Made by a program: the position numbers and the translations under genes
Part shown: piece after piece, positions 1 to 6,196 of the stretch
How the letters are laid out: each line of letters begins with the position of its first letter
Position numbering within the stretch: position 1 is the stretch's first letter
Source: Pseudolabrys sp.
GTDB lineage: Bacteria; Pseudomonadota; Alphaproteobacteria; Rhizobiales; Xanthobacteraceae
DNA: 7,586 nt
Direction: 5' to 3'
Assembly (NCBI GenBank): GCA_019246455.1
Contig: JAFAQJ010000437.1
Span: forward strand, 1-7,586
Notes under the pieces: generated by a model
Database searches by the model: none
What the model saw: the letters and a program-made list of their open reading frames with translations, nothing else
What the model was told of the DNA's origin: nothing

Positions 1-673
1 GCGCCTCGCCGGTCATGGTGCCGACTGGCGTGTTCGAATTCGCCTTCGAGACGACGGTGCGCACGTCTTCCATCGAGATATTGCGCGCCGCGGCGGCGAC
101 CGGGTCGACCTGCACGCGCAGCGCATATTTCTGCGAGCCATAGACCAGCACCTGCGCGATGCCGGGCAGTTGCGAGATCTGCTGCGCCAGCAGGATCTCG
201 CCGTAATCGTCGACGGCCGAAAGCGGCAGCGTCGCCGACACCAGACTGATGTAGAGGACCGGGTAGTCGCCTGGATTGACCTTTCGGAACGAAGGCGGCG
301 TGGTCATTTCGACGGGCAACAAACGTGCCGCGACTGATAGCGCGGTCTGCACGTCTAGCGCTGCACCGTCGATGTTGCGGCCAAGGTCAAACTGAACCGT
401 GATCTGCGTTTGTCCGAGTGCCGACGACGAGTTCATCGATGACACGCCGGAGATGGTCGACAACTGACGCTCGATCGGCGACGCCACCGACGCCGCCATC
501 GTTTCGGGACTCGCGCCAGGCAATGTCGCCGTGATTTGAATGGTCGGGAAATCAACCGCCGGCAGCGCCGCAACCGGCAACAGGCGATATCCGAAGGCTC
601 CGAACACGATCAGCGACGCCGTCAGCAAAGTCGTCAGGACAGGTCGGCGGATGCAAAGCTCGGAAATATTCAT
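1..673 (-). CDS. RND efflux pump inner-membrane permease, N-terminal part (MdtB/MdtC-like, HAE1 family)
   Basis: This is the start of a resistance-nodulation-division transporter, a proton-driven trimeric pump that exports drugs or other amphiphiles through an adaptor and an outer-membrane channel. The first 224 residues are visible and the rest lies beyond the left edge; full-length pumps are about 1,030-1,050 residues. The N-terminus MNISELCIRRPVLTTLL is the typical cytoplasmic tip and start of TM1 (about residues 12-32). It is followed by the porter-domain stretch ALPAVDFPTIQITATLPGAS and then the conserved segments SPIERQLSTISGV and ITVQFDLGRNID. The ATG follows the adaptor stop by one base (TGA-C-ATG), with an SD-like GGAAG five bases upstream inside the adaptor gene. 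The pump is therefore almost certainly translated from the adaptor's mRNA. The N-terminus resembles MdtB/MdtC more than AcrB/MexB, but the substrate cannot be read from this fragment. Confidence 0.93.
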   Translation of the reverse strand, partial: MNISELCIRRPVLTTLLTASLIVFGAFGYRLLPVAALPAVDFPTIQITATLPGASPETMAASVASPIERQLSTISGVSSMNSSSALGQTQITVQFDLGRNIDGAALDVQTALSVAARLLPVEMTTPPSFRKVNPGDYPVLYISLVSATLPLSAVDDYGEILLAQQISQLPGIAQVLVYGSQKYALRVQVDPVAAAARNISMEDVRTVVSKANSNTPVGTMTGEA

Positions 674-674
674 G

Positions 675-1811
675 TCAGCTTCCGGCCGTCTTCGGAGCAC
701 CACTCCGGACATTGACCGGCGTGCCGTTTGACAACAGCATCTGACCTTCGGTAACGACGGTTTCGCCGCCCGACAGACCCTCCGCGATCACCGAGCTGGC
801 TCCAACGGTACGTTCGACTTTGACCGGCTGGACTTTCGCCTTGCTGTTGCTGTCCACGACGAACACGAAGTTGCCGGTCTGGCTGACCTGCACAGCATTC
901 GAAGGAACGACGATGGCTTCCTCGTTGCGCAACGTGACGTCGGTCGTCACAAGGGTGCCCGGCCACAGGATCTCGCCCTGGTTCGGCATCGTGGCGCGCA
1001 ACGTCGCCATGCCAGTCGCCGGATCGACAGTGTTTTCGATCATCGTGACCTGCCCTTGCGCGCGATCGCTCGATCCAGGAATGATCGCCTCGACGGTCGC
1101 CGTCTCGGCTGCCAAGGCCTTGCGGATATCCGGCAAAACCTTTTGCGGCACGGTGAACGTGACATATACCGGCGCAATCTGGTTGATGGTCGCCATTGGC
1201 GCGGTGTCCGCTTGCCGAACGAAGTTGCCGACCTTCACTGCCGCGGCGCTGATGCGCCCGCTGATTGGCGCGGTGATTTTGCAGTAGCTGAGCTGGACCT
1301 TGAGGTTTTCCAGCAGGGCTTCATCCGACTTGATCGCGGCGCGATAAACGTCGGCTTGCGTTTTGGCGTTGTCGAGATTGACGACGGGGGTCGCGTTCTT
1401 GGCGACGAGGTCGGTGTAGCGCGCGACGTCGCGTTCCGCCCCGGCGAGTTGGGCGTTGTCGCGCGCGATCATGCCCTCAGTCTGCGCGATTTGGGCCTCT
1501 AGTGCGCGACCATCGAGTGTGAAGAGAAGTTGGCCCTCTTCGACGCGGGCACCGTCCTGAAAGTGCACGCCTATAATGGCGGTATCGACCCGCGCCTTGA
1601 TCGCAACGCTAGCGATCGGGCTCACGTTCCCAAGGGATTCAACGCGTACGGGCACATTCTTACGGTCGGCTATAGCAACATCGACCGGTACAGTGCGCTG
1701 CGCCTGATTGCGTCCTTGCGCGCTGTCACTTGTCCACAAGCCCCTGACAAGGACAACGACCAACGCCAGGACAACAACGGCCGCCCCAATGAGCCATTTT
1801 CGCTTGAACAT
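675..1811 (-). CDS. RND efflux periplasmic adaptor (membrane fusion protein, MdtA/HlyD-like)
   Basis: This is the periplasmic adaptor that links the inner-membrane pump to an outer-membrane channel. With the start chosen here it has 378 residues. A short basic N-terminus MFKRKW precedes one hydrophobic segment (about residues 7-22), which acts as membrane anchor or uncleaved signal. No lipobox cysteine is seen. The first lipoyl half is at about 66-100 (VRVESLGNV, then DGARVEEGQLLFTLDGR). An alpha-helical hairpin follows at about 103-172, and the second lipoyl half contains KITAPISGRISAA (178-190). Beta-barrel and membrane-proximal domains reach to about 370 (WPGTLVTTDV, EAIVVPSNAV). The frame stays open upstream to an ATG at 1931, which would add 40 residues. 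I prefer 1811 because the basic-plus-hydrophobic N-terminus is then correctly placed. Neither start has a strong SD. It heads the operon with the pump. The family call is firm; the exact subfamily and substrate are not known. Confidence 0.93.
   Translation of the reverse strand: MFKRKWLIGAAVVVLALVVVLVRGLWTSDSAQGRNQAQRTVPVDVAIADRKNVPVRVESLGNVSPIASVAIKARVDTAIIGVHFQDGARVEEGQLLFTLDGRALEAQIAQTEGMIARDNAQLAGAERDVARYTDLVAKNATPVVNLDNAKTQADVYRAAIKSDEALLENLKVQLSYCKITAPISGRISAAAVKVGNFVRQADTAPMATINQIAPVYVTFTVPQKVLPDIRKALAAETATVEAIIPGSSDRAQGQVTMIENTVDPATGMATLRATMPNQGEILWPGTLVTTDVTLRNEEAIVVPSNAVQVSQTGNFVFVVDSNSKAKVQPVKVERTVGASSVIAEGLSGGETVVTEGQMLLSNGTPVNVRSGAPKTAGS
679..683 (-). promoter_or_regulatory. Ribosome-binding site of the RND pump gene
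   Basis: GGAAG on the minus strand lies five bases before the pump ATG (671-673) and inside the last codons of the adaptor gene. It supports the chosen pump start and translational coupling to the adaptor. Confidence 0.6.
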
Positions 1812-2049
1812 TCCAGTTTTTACTTGCCCAGAGCCCCGAAATGCTCCGGCCAGGCGTTCCCCTATTGCGCGGAAGTTCTTGATGGCCCGCTCCCAGTGAC
1901 AAGCCGCCCGCGTCGGGCCGCCTTCTAGCATATAAACGCCGGAGGGGGCATATCCCTGCGGTCAAAAGCCCATAACAAGGGTCGCTTTACCGCGATATTA
2001 CGTGGCTTTTGGAACGGCTTGGCGCTCTTTAGGCGGAGGGTTAACGGCA
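1812..2049. other. Divergent intergenic region between the efflux adaptor and xth
   Basis: These 238 bases should hold the promoters of both the efflux operon (minus) and xth (plus). I found no convincing -35/-10 pair on either strand. A TTGACC on the minus strand (1965-1960) has only an A/T-rich TTTATA about 23 bases further on, which is too long a spacer. The efflux-proximal half (1812-1931) is an open extension of the adaptor frame, so it is either leader or extra N-terminal coding sequence. No adjacent regulator gene of the TetR or MarR kind is present to hint at control of the pump. Confidence 0.5.
2035..2039 (+). promoter_or_regulatory. Ribosome-binding site of xth
   Basis: GGAGG lies ten bases before the ATG at 2050. 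It decides the start: the in-frame ATG at 2002 has no SD-like sequence, and would add 16 residues unlike any exonuclease III N-terminus. Confidence 0.75.
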
Positions 2050-2841
2050 ATGAGGGTCGCCACGTGGAACGTGAATTCGGTCCGGCTACGGGCTGAAAAT
2101 ATCGCGGCCTGGCTTGCCGAGCGCAGCCCCGACGTCGTTTGCCTCCAGGAAATCAAATGCGTCGATGAAGCGTTCCCGCGCGAGACCTTTGAACGGCTTG
2201 GATACAACGTCGCTGTGCACGGCCAGAAAGGCTTCAACGGCGTCGCGCTGCTGTCCAAGCGGCCGTTCGAAGACGTCACTCCAGGCCTTCATGGTGACGA
2301 CAGCGACGTGCAGGCTCGATTTCTTGAGGCGGTGGTGTCGACGCAAGAAGGCGTGGTGCGGATTGTTACGCTCTATCTGCCCAACGGTAATCCACCGCAC
2401 ACGGAAAAATACGACTACAAAATCAAATGGATGGACCGGCTTATTCGTTTTTCACGTGAGCGGTTAATGCTCGAAGAACCCCTAGTCGTCTGCGGCGACT
2501 TCAATGTTATTCCGGCATCCTCGGACGCGAAGAACCCGGCCGCTTGGGTGAACGACGCTCTGTTCCTCCCTCAAACCCGGGAAAAGTTCCGCGCCTTGAC
2601 CAATCTCGGCCTGACCGATGCCATTCGGGCGGTCAGCGACAGCGATCAGCTCTTCACCTTCTGGGATTATCAGGCCGGCGCCTGGCAGCGCGACAACGGC
2701 ATCCGCATCGACCACATCCTGCTGTCGCCGCAGGCCACTGACCGGCTGGTCGACGCCGGTATCGACAAGCATGTGCGCGGCTGGGACAAGCCGTCCGACC
2801 ACGTGCCAATTTACGTCGATCTCGATATTGCCGAGCGTTAG
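2050..2841 (+). CDS. xth: Exodeoxyribonuclease III / AP endonuclease (Xth)
   Basis: This Mg2+-dependent DNA-repair nuclease cuts the backbone 5' of abasic sites and removes 3'-blocking groups; it also has 3'-5' exonuclease activity on duplex DNA. The protein has 263 residues, close to the usual 260-270. The endonuclease/exonuclease/phosphatase fold is complete: MRVATWNVNS with Asn7, LQEIKC with the metal ligand Glu34, Tyr109 in TLYLPNG, CGDFNVIP with Asp150 and Asn152, RIDHIL with Asp221, and the terminal SDHVP with Asp250 and His251. These match the known catalytic set of E. coli ExoIII (Asn7, Glu34, Tyr109, Asp151, Asn153, Asp229, Asp258, His259). The start is fixed by a GGAGG ten bases upstream. 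The gene stands alone on the plus strand and its TAG overlaps the stop of the convergent exoR-like gene. The downstream glycosylase gene at 5594 feeds the same repair pathway. Nothing essential is missing. Confidence 0.97.
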   Translation: MRVATWNVNSVRLRAENIAAWLAERSPDVVCLQEIKCVDEAFPRETFERLGYNVAVHGQKGFNGVALLSKRPFEDVTPGLHGDDSDVQARFLEAVVSTQEGVVRIVTLYLPNGNPPHTEKYDYKIKWMDRLIRFSRERLMLEEPLVVCGDFNVIPASSDAKNPAAWVNDALFLPQTREKFRALTNLGLTDAIRAVSDSDQLFTFWDYQAGAWQRDNGIRIDHILLSPQATDRLVDAGIDKHVRGWDKPSDHVPIYVDLDIAER

Positions 2842-3644
2842 TCGCGCTGGCCGCCGACCCAACGCTGCAGATAAGTCAGGCCGAGCGCGCGTTCGTCCTC
2901 GGTCGCCTGCTTAAAGGCAGAATCGTAAAGCTTGGCGACCCAAGCCTGCTGCTCCGGCGGACAGGCATCCTTTGCTAACGTCAGCCACATCAAGCCGCGC
3001 GCTGCCTGCCGCGGTACCTGATCGCCGGAGAACAGCATCGCGCCAAGCATCGCTTGCGCCTGGTACTGCCCTTTGTGCGCGGCAAGACCGAGCCAACGCG
3101 CCGCTTGCTTGGGATCGCGAGGCGCGCCGGTGCCGTCGAGATAAATGCGGCCCAAATAATATTGTGCCTCAGGATCGCCGAAATAGGACGCCGCGTACGA
3201 GAACATCTCTCGCGCGCGCACCGCATCGGCCTTGACGGGCGTCTTCGGAATGCCATCGAGATAATAGTGGCCGAGCGCGACAAAGGCATTGGCGACGAAA
3301 CGCGCCTGCGGCGTGCCCGGATTATCGTCTGCGTGGTTGTCGGCGATGCTGCGGTAATATTCGAAAGCGCGCAGATCGTTCTGCGGCACGCCGTCACCTT
3401 CGGCGTACATGCGCGCCAGCTTCCATTGTGCCAGCGCATGGCCGTTCTCAGCCGCGTATTCGAGCGAAGGTAACGCCTTCGCCTTCTCGCCGGTGCGTAA
3501 TGCCTGCGTGCCAACACGGAAGGCTTCGACAGGCGTCTGCTGGTTCGGCGATTTGGTGCCGTCAAACGCAAGCGCAGGGCCCACGGTCAGAAGCGTCGCG
3601 ATACTAAGCACGGCCCACCGCATATGATGCTCAGCTATCCGCAT
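2838..3644 (-). CDS. exoR: Periplasmic Sel1-repeat protein, ExoR-like negative regulator of exopolysaccharide production
   Basis: This 268-residue secreted protein has a signal peptide (hydrophobic core within residues 9-23; cleavage likely after ALA at 24-26, leaving a mature start FDGT). The rest is helical Sel1/TPR-type repeats. The clearest units are at about 67-103 ([18 protein letters not shown]), 117-155 (alanine/tyrosine-rich [11 protein letters not shown]) and 157-192 ([18 protein letters not shown]), with a weaker one after 194. The order of elements, the length and phrases such as NDLRAFEYY and a GIP-x-x-PVK-x-D segment resemble from memory ExoR of Sinorhizobium and Agrobacterium. 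ExoR holds the sensor kinase ExoS/ChvG in check and so represses succinoglycan and activates motility. No sensor or exo genes lie nearby, so orthology is inferred. The start at 3644 lies inside ilvD and has a purine-rich GAGAAAGAG four bases upstream; an in-frame ATG at 3623 would also keep the signal peptide. It could be a general Sel1 protein of other function. Confidence 0.78.
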   Translation of the reverse strand: MRIAEHHMRWAVLSIATLLTVGPALAFDGTKSPNQQTPVEAFRVGTQALRTGEKAKALPSLEYAAENGHALAQWKLARMYAEGDGVPQNDLRAFEYYRSIADNHADDNPGTPQARFVANAFVALGHYYLDGIPKTPVKADAVRAREMFSYAASYFGDPEAQYYLGRIYLDGTGAPRDPKQAARWLGLAAHKGQYQAQAMLGAMLFSGDQVPRQAARGLMWLTLAKDACPPEQQAWVAKLYDSAFKQATEDERALGLTYLQRWVGGQRD

Positions 3645-5355
3645 AGCACTCTTTCTCGCCAGCGCCGCCGGGATGTGTCACCGCGCCATTGACGGCGGGA
3701 CCGACCTGCTGCGCGTATTTCCACAGCGCGCCCGAACCGAAATGGTTCTCGCGCGGCTTCCAGTCTTTTTTGCGTTTGACCAATTCGTCGGCAGGCAGGT
3801 CGACGTCGATCGTGCCTTTGGCAGCGTCGATCGTAATTATGTCGCCGTCGCGCAACAGCGCGATGGGCCCGCCGAGCGCCGCTTCGGGGCCGACGTGACC
3901 GATGCAGAAACCTCGGGTTGCGCCGGAGAACCGGCCATCAGTGATGAGCGCGACCTTGCCGCCAGTGCCCTGTCCGTAGAGCGCTGCGGTGGTCGAGAGC
4001 ATTTCGCGCATGCCCGGACCGCCCCGCGGTCCTTCGTAACGGATGACGAGAACGTCGCCTTCCTTGTATTTGCGGTTCTTTACTGCCTCGAAGCAGGCTT
4101 CCTCGCCGTCAAAGCAACGCGCCGGGCCGGAGAATTTGAGCCCCGTCATGCCGGCGACCTTTACGATCGCACCTTCGGGAGCAATGTTACCCTTAAGTCC
4201 GACCACGCCGCCGGTCTTGGTCAACGGCTTGTCGGCCGAGCGCACCACGTCCTGGTTCGGATTCCATTTCACGGACTTGAGGTTGTCCGCGATGGTGCGC
4301 CCGGTGACGGTGAGGCAATCGCCGTGCAAATAGCCGTGGTCGAGGAGTGTCTTCATGAGCAGCGGGATGCCGCCAGCCTCGAACATGTCTTTGGCGACAT
4401 AACGGCCGCCCGGCTTCAAATCTGCGACATACGGAGTCTTTTTGAAGATTTCAGCGACGTCGAACAAAGTGAATTCGATGCCGCATTCGTGGGCGATCGC
4501 CGGCAAGTGCAACGCGGCGTTGGTGGAGCCGCCGGACGCCGCCACAACCGCGGCTGCGTTCTCCAGCGCTTTCCTTGTCACAATATCGCGTGGACGAATG
4601 TTCTTCGCGACGAGTTCCATGATCTTCTCGCCCGCCGTCATGCAGAACGCGTCACGAATTTCGTAAGGAGCCGGAGCGCCTGCCGAGTACGGCAGCGCGA
4701 GGCCGATGGCTTCCGACACGGTCGCCATGGTGTTGGCGGTGAACTGCGCGCCGCAAGCGCCGGCCGACGGGCATGCGACGTGCTCCATCTCGTCGAGATC
4801 GTCGTCCGACAGCGCGCCCACTGAATTCTTGCCGACCGCCTCGAACATGTCTTGGACCGTGATCGGCTGGCCACGGAAATTTCCTGGCAGGATCGAGCCG
4901 CCATAGATGAAGATCGACGGCACATTGAGCCGCACCATCGCCATCATCATGCCCGGGAGCGACTTGTCGCATCCCGCGAGGCCGACAATCGCGTCATAGC
5001 CGTGGCCGCGCATCGTGAGTTCGACGGAATCCGCGATCACTTCGCGTGACGGCAGCGAGGCATACATGCCGGCGTGCCCCATCGCGATGCCGTCGGTCAC
5101 GGTGATCGTGCAGAATTCGCGCGGCGTGCCACCGGCCGACGCCACGCCCTTCTTGACGGCCTGAGCCTGGCGCATCAGGGAGATGTTGCAGGGGGCGGCC
5201 TCGTTCCAGCAACTCGCGACGCCCACAAACGGCTGGTGGATCTGCTGTTTGGTCAGACCCATCGCGTAGTAATACGAGCGGTGGGGCGCCCGCGCTGGCC
5301 CTTCCGTTACGTGGCGGCTGGGCAGTTTCGACTTCAAACTGGTCTTGGCGTCCAT
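3631..5355 (-). CDS. ilvD: Dihydroxy-acid dehydratase (IlvD)
   Basis: IlvD dehydrates 2,3-dihydroxy-isovalerate and 2,3-dihydroxy-3-methylvalerate to the 2-oxo acids that become valine, leucine and isoleucine; it is cytoplasmic and uses an iron-sulfur cluster. From the ATG at 5355 it has 574 residues, a typical full length. Visible motifs are [11 protein letters not shown] (Cys56), VTDGIAMGH (metal ligand Asp88), [11 protein letters not shown] (Cys129, Lys131), [16 protein letters not shown] (Cys201), [11 protein letters not shown] (Glu451) and [10 protein letters not shown] (Ser477, position of the catalytic serine). Three cysteines at these places are the [2Fe-2S]-type arrangement; E. coli IlvD, with an oxygen-labile [4Fe-4S], lacks the first. 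An in-frame ATG at 5385 would add ten residues. I chose 5355 because MDAKT followed by [20 protein letters not shown] is the usual rhizobial beginning. The exoR-like gene overlaps its 3' end by 14 bases. A terminator-like hairpin lies about 100 bases upstream of its start. Confidence 0.97.
   Translation of the reverse strand: MDAKTSLKSKLPSRHVTEGPARAPHRSYYYAMGLTKQQIHQPFVGVASCWNEAAPCNISLMRQAQAVKKGVASAGGTPREFCTITVTDGIAMGHAGMYASLPSREVIADSVELTMRGHGYDAIVGLAGCDKSLPGMMMAMVRLNVPSIFIYGGSILPGNFRGQPITVQDMFEAVGKNSVGALSDDDLDEMEHVACPSAGACGAQFTANTMATVSEAIGLALPYSAGAPAPYEIRDAFCMTAGEKIMELVAKNIRPRDIVTRKALENAAAVVAASGGSTNAALHLPAIAHECGIEFTLFDVAEIFKKTPYVADLKPGGRYVAKDMFEAGGIPLLMKTLLDHGYLHGDCLTVTGRTIADNLKSVKWNPNQDVVRSADKPLTKTGGVVGLKGNIAPEGAIVKVAGMTGLKFSGPARCFDGEEACFEAVKNRKYKEGDVLVIRYEGPRGGPGMREMLSTTAALYGQGTGGKVALITDGRFSGATRGFCIGHVGPEAALGGPIALLRDGDIITIDAAKGTIDVDLPADELVKRKKDWKPRENHFGSGALWKYAQQVGPAVNGAVTHPGGAGEKECYADS
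3649..3657 (-). promoter_or_regulatory. Probable ribosome-binding site of the exoR-like gene
   Basis: The minus strand reads GAGAAAGAG and then four bases before the ATG at 3644, all inside the last codons of ilvD. It is a partial SD, but better than anything before the alternative ATG at 3623. It therefore favours the overlapping start and coupling to ilvD translation. Confidence 0.45.
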
Positions 5356-5416
5356 AAACTCGTTCGGGCCCCCGCCCCGTCGCATTGGCCGTTTCAGGCG
5401 TTTCCTTGGTCCTTGG

Positions 5417-5435
5417 CCGGCTCTTCAAGCGCCGG
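5417..5435. promoter_or_regulatory. Imperfect 19-bp dyad upstream of ilvD, possible operator
   Basis: The arms CCGGC and GCCGG surround CTT-C-AAG, giving a 19-bp dyad with an odd centre and one mismatched pair. It ends about 62 bases upstream of the ilvD ATG, a position where an operator or activator site could lie. No known binding consensus was recognised, so the call rests on symmetry alone. Confidence 0.2.
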
Positions 5436-5440
5436 TTCCA

Positions 5441-5482
5441 CGAAACAAAACGGGAAGCCCCGCAACGGCTTGCGAGGCCCCC
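5441..5482 (-). terminator. Terminator-like hairpin upstream of ilvD (minus-strand transcript)
   Basis: On the minus strand, bases 5482-5470 pair with 5465-5453 around a GCCG loop. The stem has 13 pairs, ten Watson-Crick and three G.U. Two bases later comes TTTTGTTT (5450-5443). This is the form of an intrinsic terminator. No minus-strand gene ends just upstream, because the glycosylase lies there on the other strand. It would therefore act either as an attenuator in a long ilvD leader or as an insulator that stops minus-strand read-through from valS before the ilvD promoter. No branched-chain-rich leader peptide is visible, which argues against classical attenuation. Confidence 0.4.
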
Positions 5483-5593
5483 GATGTCGGCAAAGGGTAT
5501 GGCCAAATAGCGGCGCCGCAGAGATCATGGGGCCCCACTTTCCAAATGTTCCAAGGCTGTTGCCGCCAAGCCACATCGATTTTCCCAGCATCC

Positions 5594-6196
5594 ATGCCCA
5601 TTCCAAAAAAACTCGGGCCGTCATTCTTCGATCGGTCGGTCCATGAAGTCGCCCCGGACCTGGTCGGGGCGACCTTGATGGTCGATGGAACCGGGGGGGT
5701 GATCGTCGAGGTCGAGGCCTACCACCACACCGATCCCGCGGCGCATTCCTATGGCGGCATGACCGACCGCAACGCCGTGATGTTCGGCCCACCGGGGCGC
5801 GTATACGTCTACCGATCGTACGGCATCCACTGGTGCGTGAACTTCGTGTGCGAGGCGGCCGGGAGCGCCAGCGCCGTTTTGGTCCGGGCCTTAATGCCGA
5901 CGGCCGGCATTGCCACCATGCGCCGGCGGCGCGAGCTCGACGACATCCGCGCGTTGTGTTCGGGGCCGGGAAAATTGTGCGAAGCGCTTGGCATCACGGG
6001 TGAGGACAACGGTCTGCGGATCGATAGGCCGCCTTTTGCCCTGTGGCAGCGCGCCGGCACAGTCGACATCGCCGCTGGCAAACGCATCGGGATCACTAAG
6101 GCCGTCAACCACCCGTGGCGCTATGGGCTCAAGGGCTCGCCGTTTCTCAGCAAGCCGTTCGAGATGACTCGCCTCAGACGCCTTCGAGGCGTTTGA
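5594..6196 (+). CDS. aag: 3-methyladenine DNA glycosylase (AAG/MPG family)
   Basis: This monofunctional base-excision glycosylase removes alkylated and deaminated purines (3-methyladenine, hypoxanthine, ethenoadenine), leaving an abasic site. It has 200 residues, usual for bacterial members. Family landmarks, aligned by eye to human AAG, are VEVEAY with catalytic Glu41 (human Glu125), AAHSYGG with His51 (His136), and [15 protein letters not shown] with Tyr73 (Tyr159) and the intercalating Tyr76 (Tyr162). The rest are CVN with Asn83 (Asn169), VLVRAL with Arg98 (Arg182) and CSGPGKL (122-128). The frame is open upstream to 5345. I start at 5594 ([16 protein letters not shown]) because family similarity begins only after it and the upstream extension covers the ilvD start; no clear SD supports any start. 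Its last 23 bases overlap the convergent valS end. The product's abasic sites are substrates for Xth, encoded about 2.8 kb to the left. Confidence 0.93.
   Translation: MPIPKKLGPSFFDRSVHEVAPDLVGATLMVDGTGGVIVEVEAYHHTDPAAHSYGGMTDRNAVMFGPPGRVYVYRSYGIHWCVNFVCEAAGSASAVLVRALMPTAGIATMRRRRELDDIRALCSGPGKLCEALGITGEDNGLRIDRPPFALWQRAGTVDIAAGKRIGITKAVNHPWRYGLKGSPFLSKPFEMTRLRRLRGV
6174..6196. repeat. Inverted repeat forming the glycosylase/valS coding overlap
   Basis: Arms ACGCCT (6178-6183) and AGGCGT (6187-6192) flank a TCG loop. Moving outward come one mismatch (G/T at 6177/6193) and then TCA against TGA (6174-6176 and 6194-6196). Ten of the eleven possible pairs match. The outer triplets are the stop codons of valS (minus) and the glycosylase (plus). 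The repeat could serve as a bidirectional terminator hairpin, but there is only a short T run on the plus side, so termination is unproven. Confidence 0.55.

Larger units (their letters stand above)
5356..5593. other. Divergent intergenic region between ilvD and the DNA glycosylase gene
   Basis: These 238 bases must carry the ilvD promoter (minus) and the glycosylase promoter (plus). I see no convincing sigma-70 hexamer pair for either. Visible structure, listed separately, is a 13-bp hairpin with a T-rich tail pointing toward ilvD (5441-5482), an imperfect 19-bp dyad (5417-5435) and a GTTC-N7-GTTG motif near the glycosylase start (5548-5562). There is also a perfect 10-bp palindrome TGGGGCCCCA at 5528-5537. 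Part of the region is open in the glycosylase frame back to an ATG at 5345, but that extension overlaps the ilvD start and does not look like a glycosylase N-terminus. Confidence 0.5.

Noticed and set aside
820..1502. Two plus-strand open frames (820-1287 and 1056-1502) opposite the efflux adaptor
   Set aside because: The adaptor frame on the other strand explains the sequence; these frames show no family motif or SD.
1906..1918. A 5-bp GCCCG/CGGGC hairpin upstream of the adaptor
   Set aside because: Too short in such GC-rich sequence, with no T tract; flanking AAG/CTT pairing requires a large internal loop.
1928..1965. A possible efflux-operon promoter (TTGACC and TTTATA on the minus strand) and a direct repeat of GCATAT
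   Set aside because: Spacer of about 23 bases is too long for a sigma-70 promoter, and a six-base repeat is expected by chance.
2002..2049. A 16-codon N-terminal extension of Xth
   Set aside because: A GGAGG with ten-base spacing precedes the ATG at 2050, and MRVATWNVNS is the standard exonuclease III beginning.
3673..4824. A 383-codon open frame on the plus strand, opposite ilvD
   Set aside because: It is antisense to a clear 574-residue IlvD, has no recognisable domain, and its arginine/valine/aspartate-rich composition is what high-GC complementary strands give. Treated as a shadow.
4994..5506. A 170-codon minus-strand frame covering the ilvD leader, considered as a leader peptide
   Set aside because: It begins at a TTG, has no run of Ile/Val/Leu codons, runs deep into ilvD in another frame and shows no family similarity.
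5528..5537. Perfect palindrome TGGGGCCCCA
   Set aside because: Ten bases of pure G/C-type symmetry without a known binding family; likely chance in GC-rich DNA.
5345..5593. An 83-codon N-terminal extension of the glycosylase
   Set aside because: It overlaps the ilvD start, is rich in Pro/Arg, and family similarity begins only at the Met encoded at 5594.
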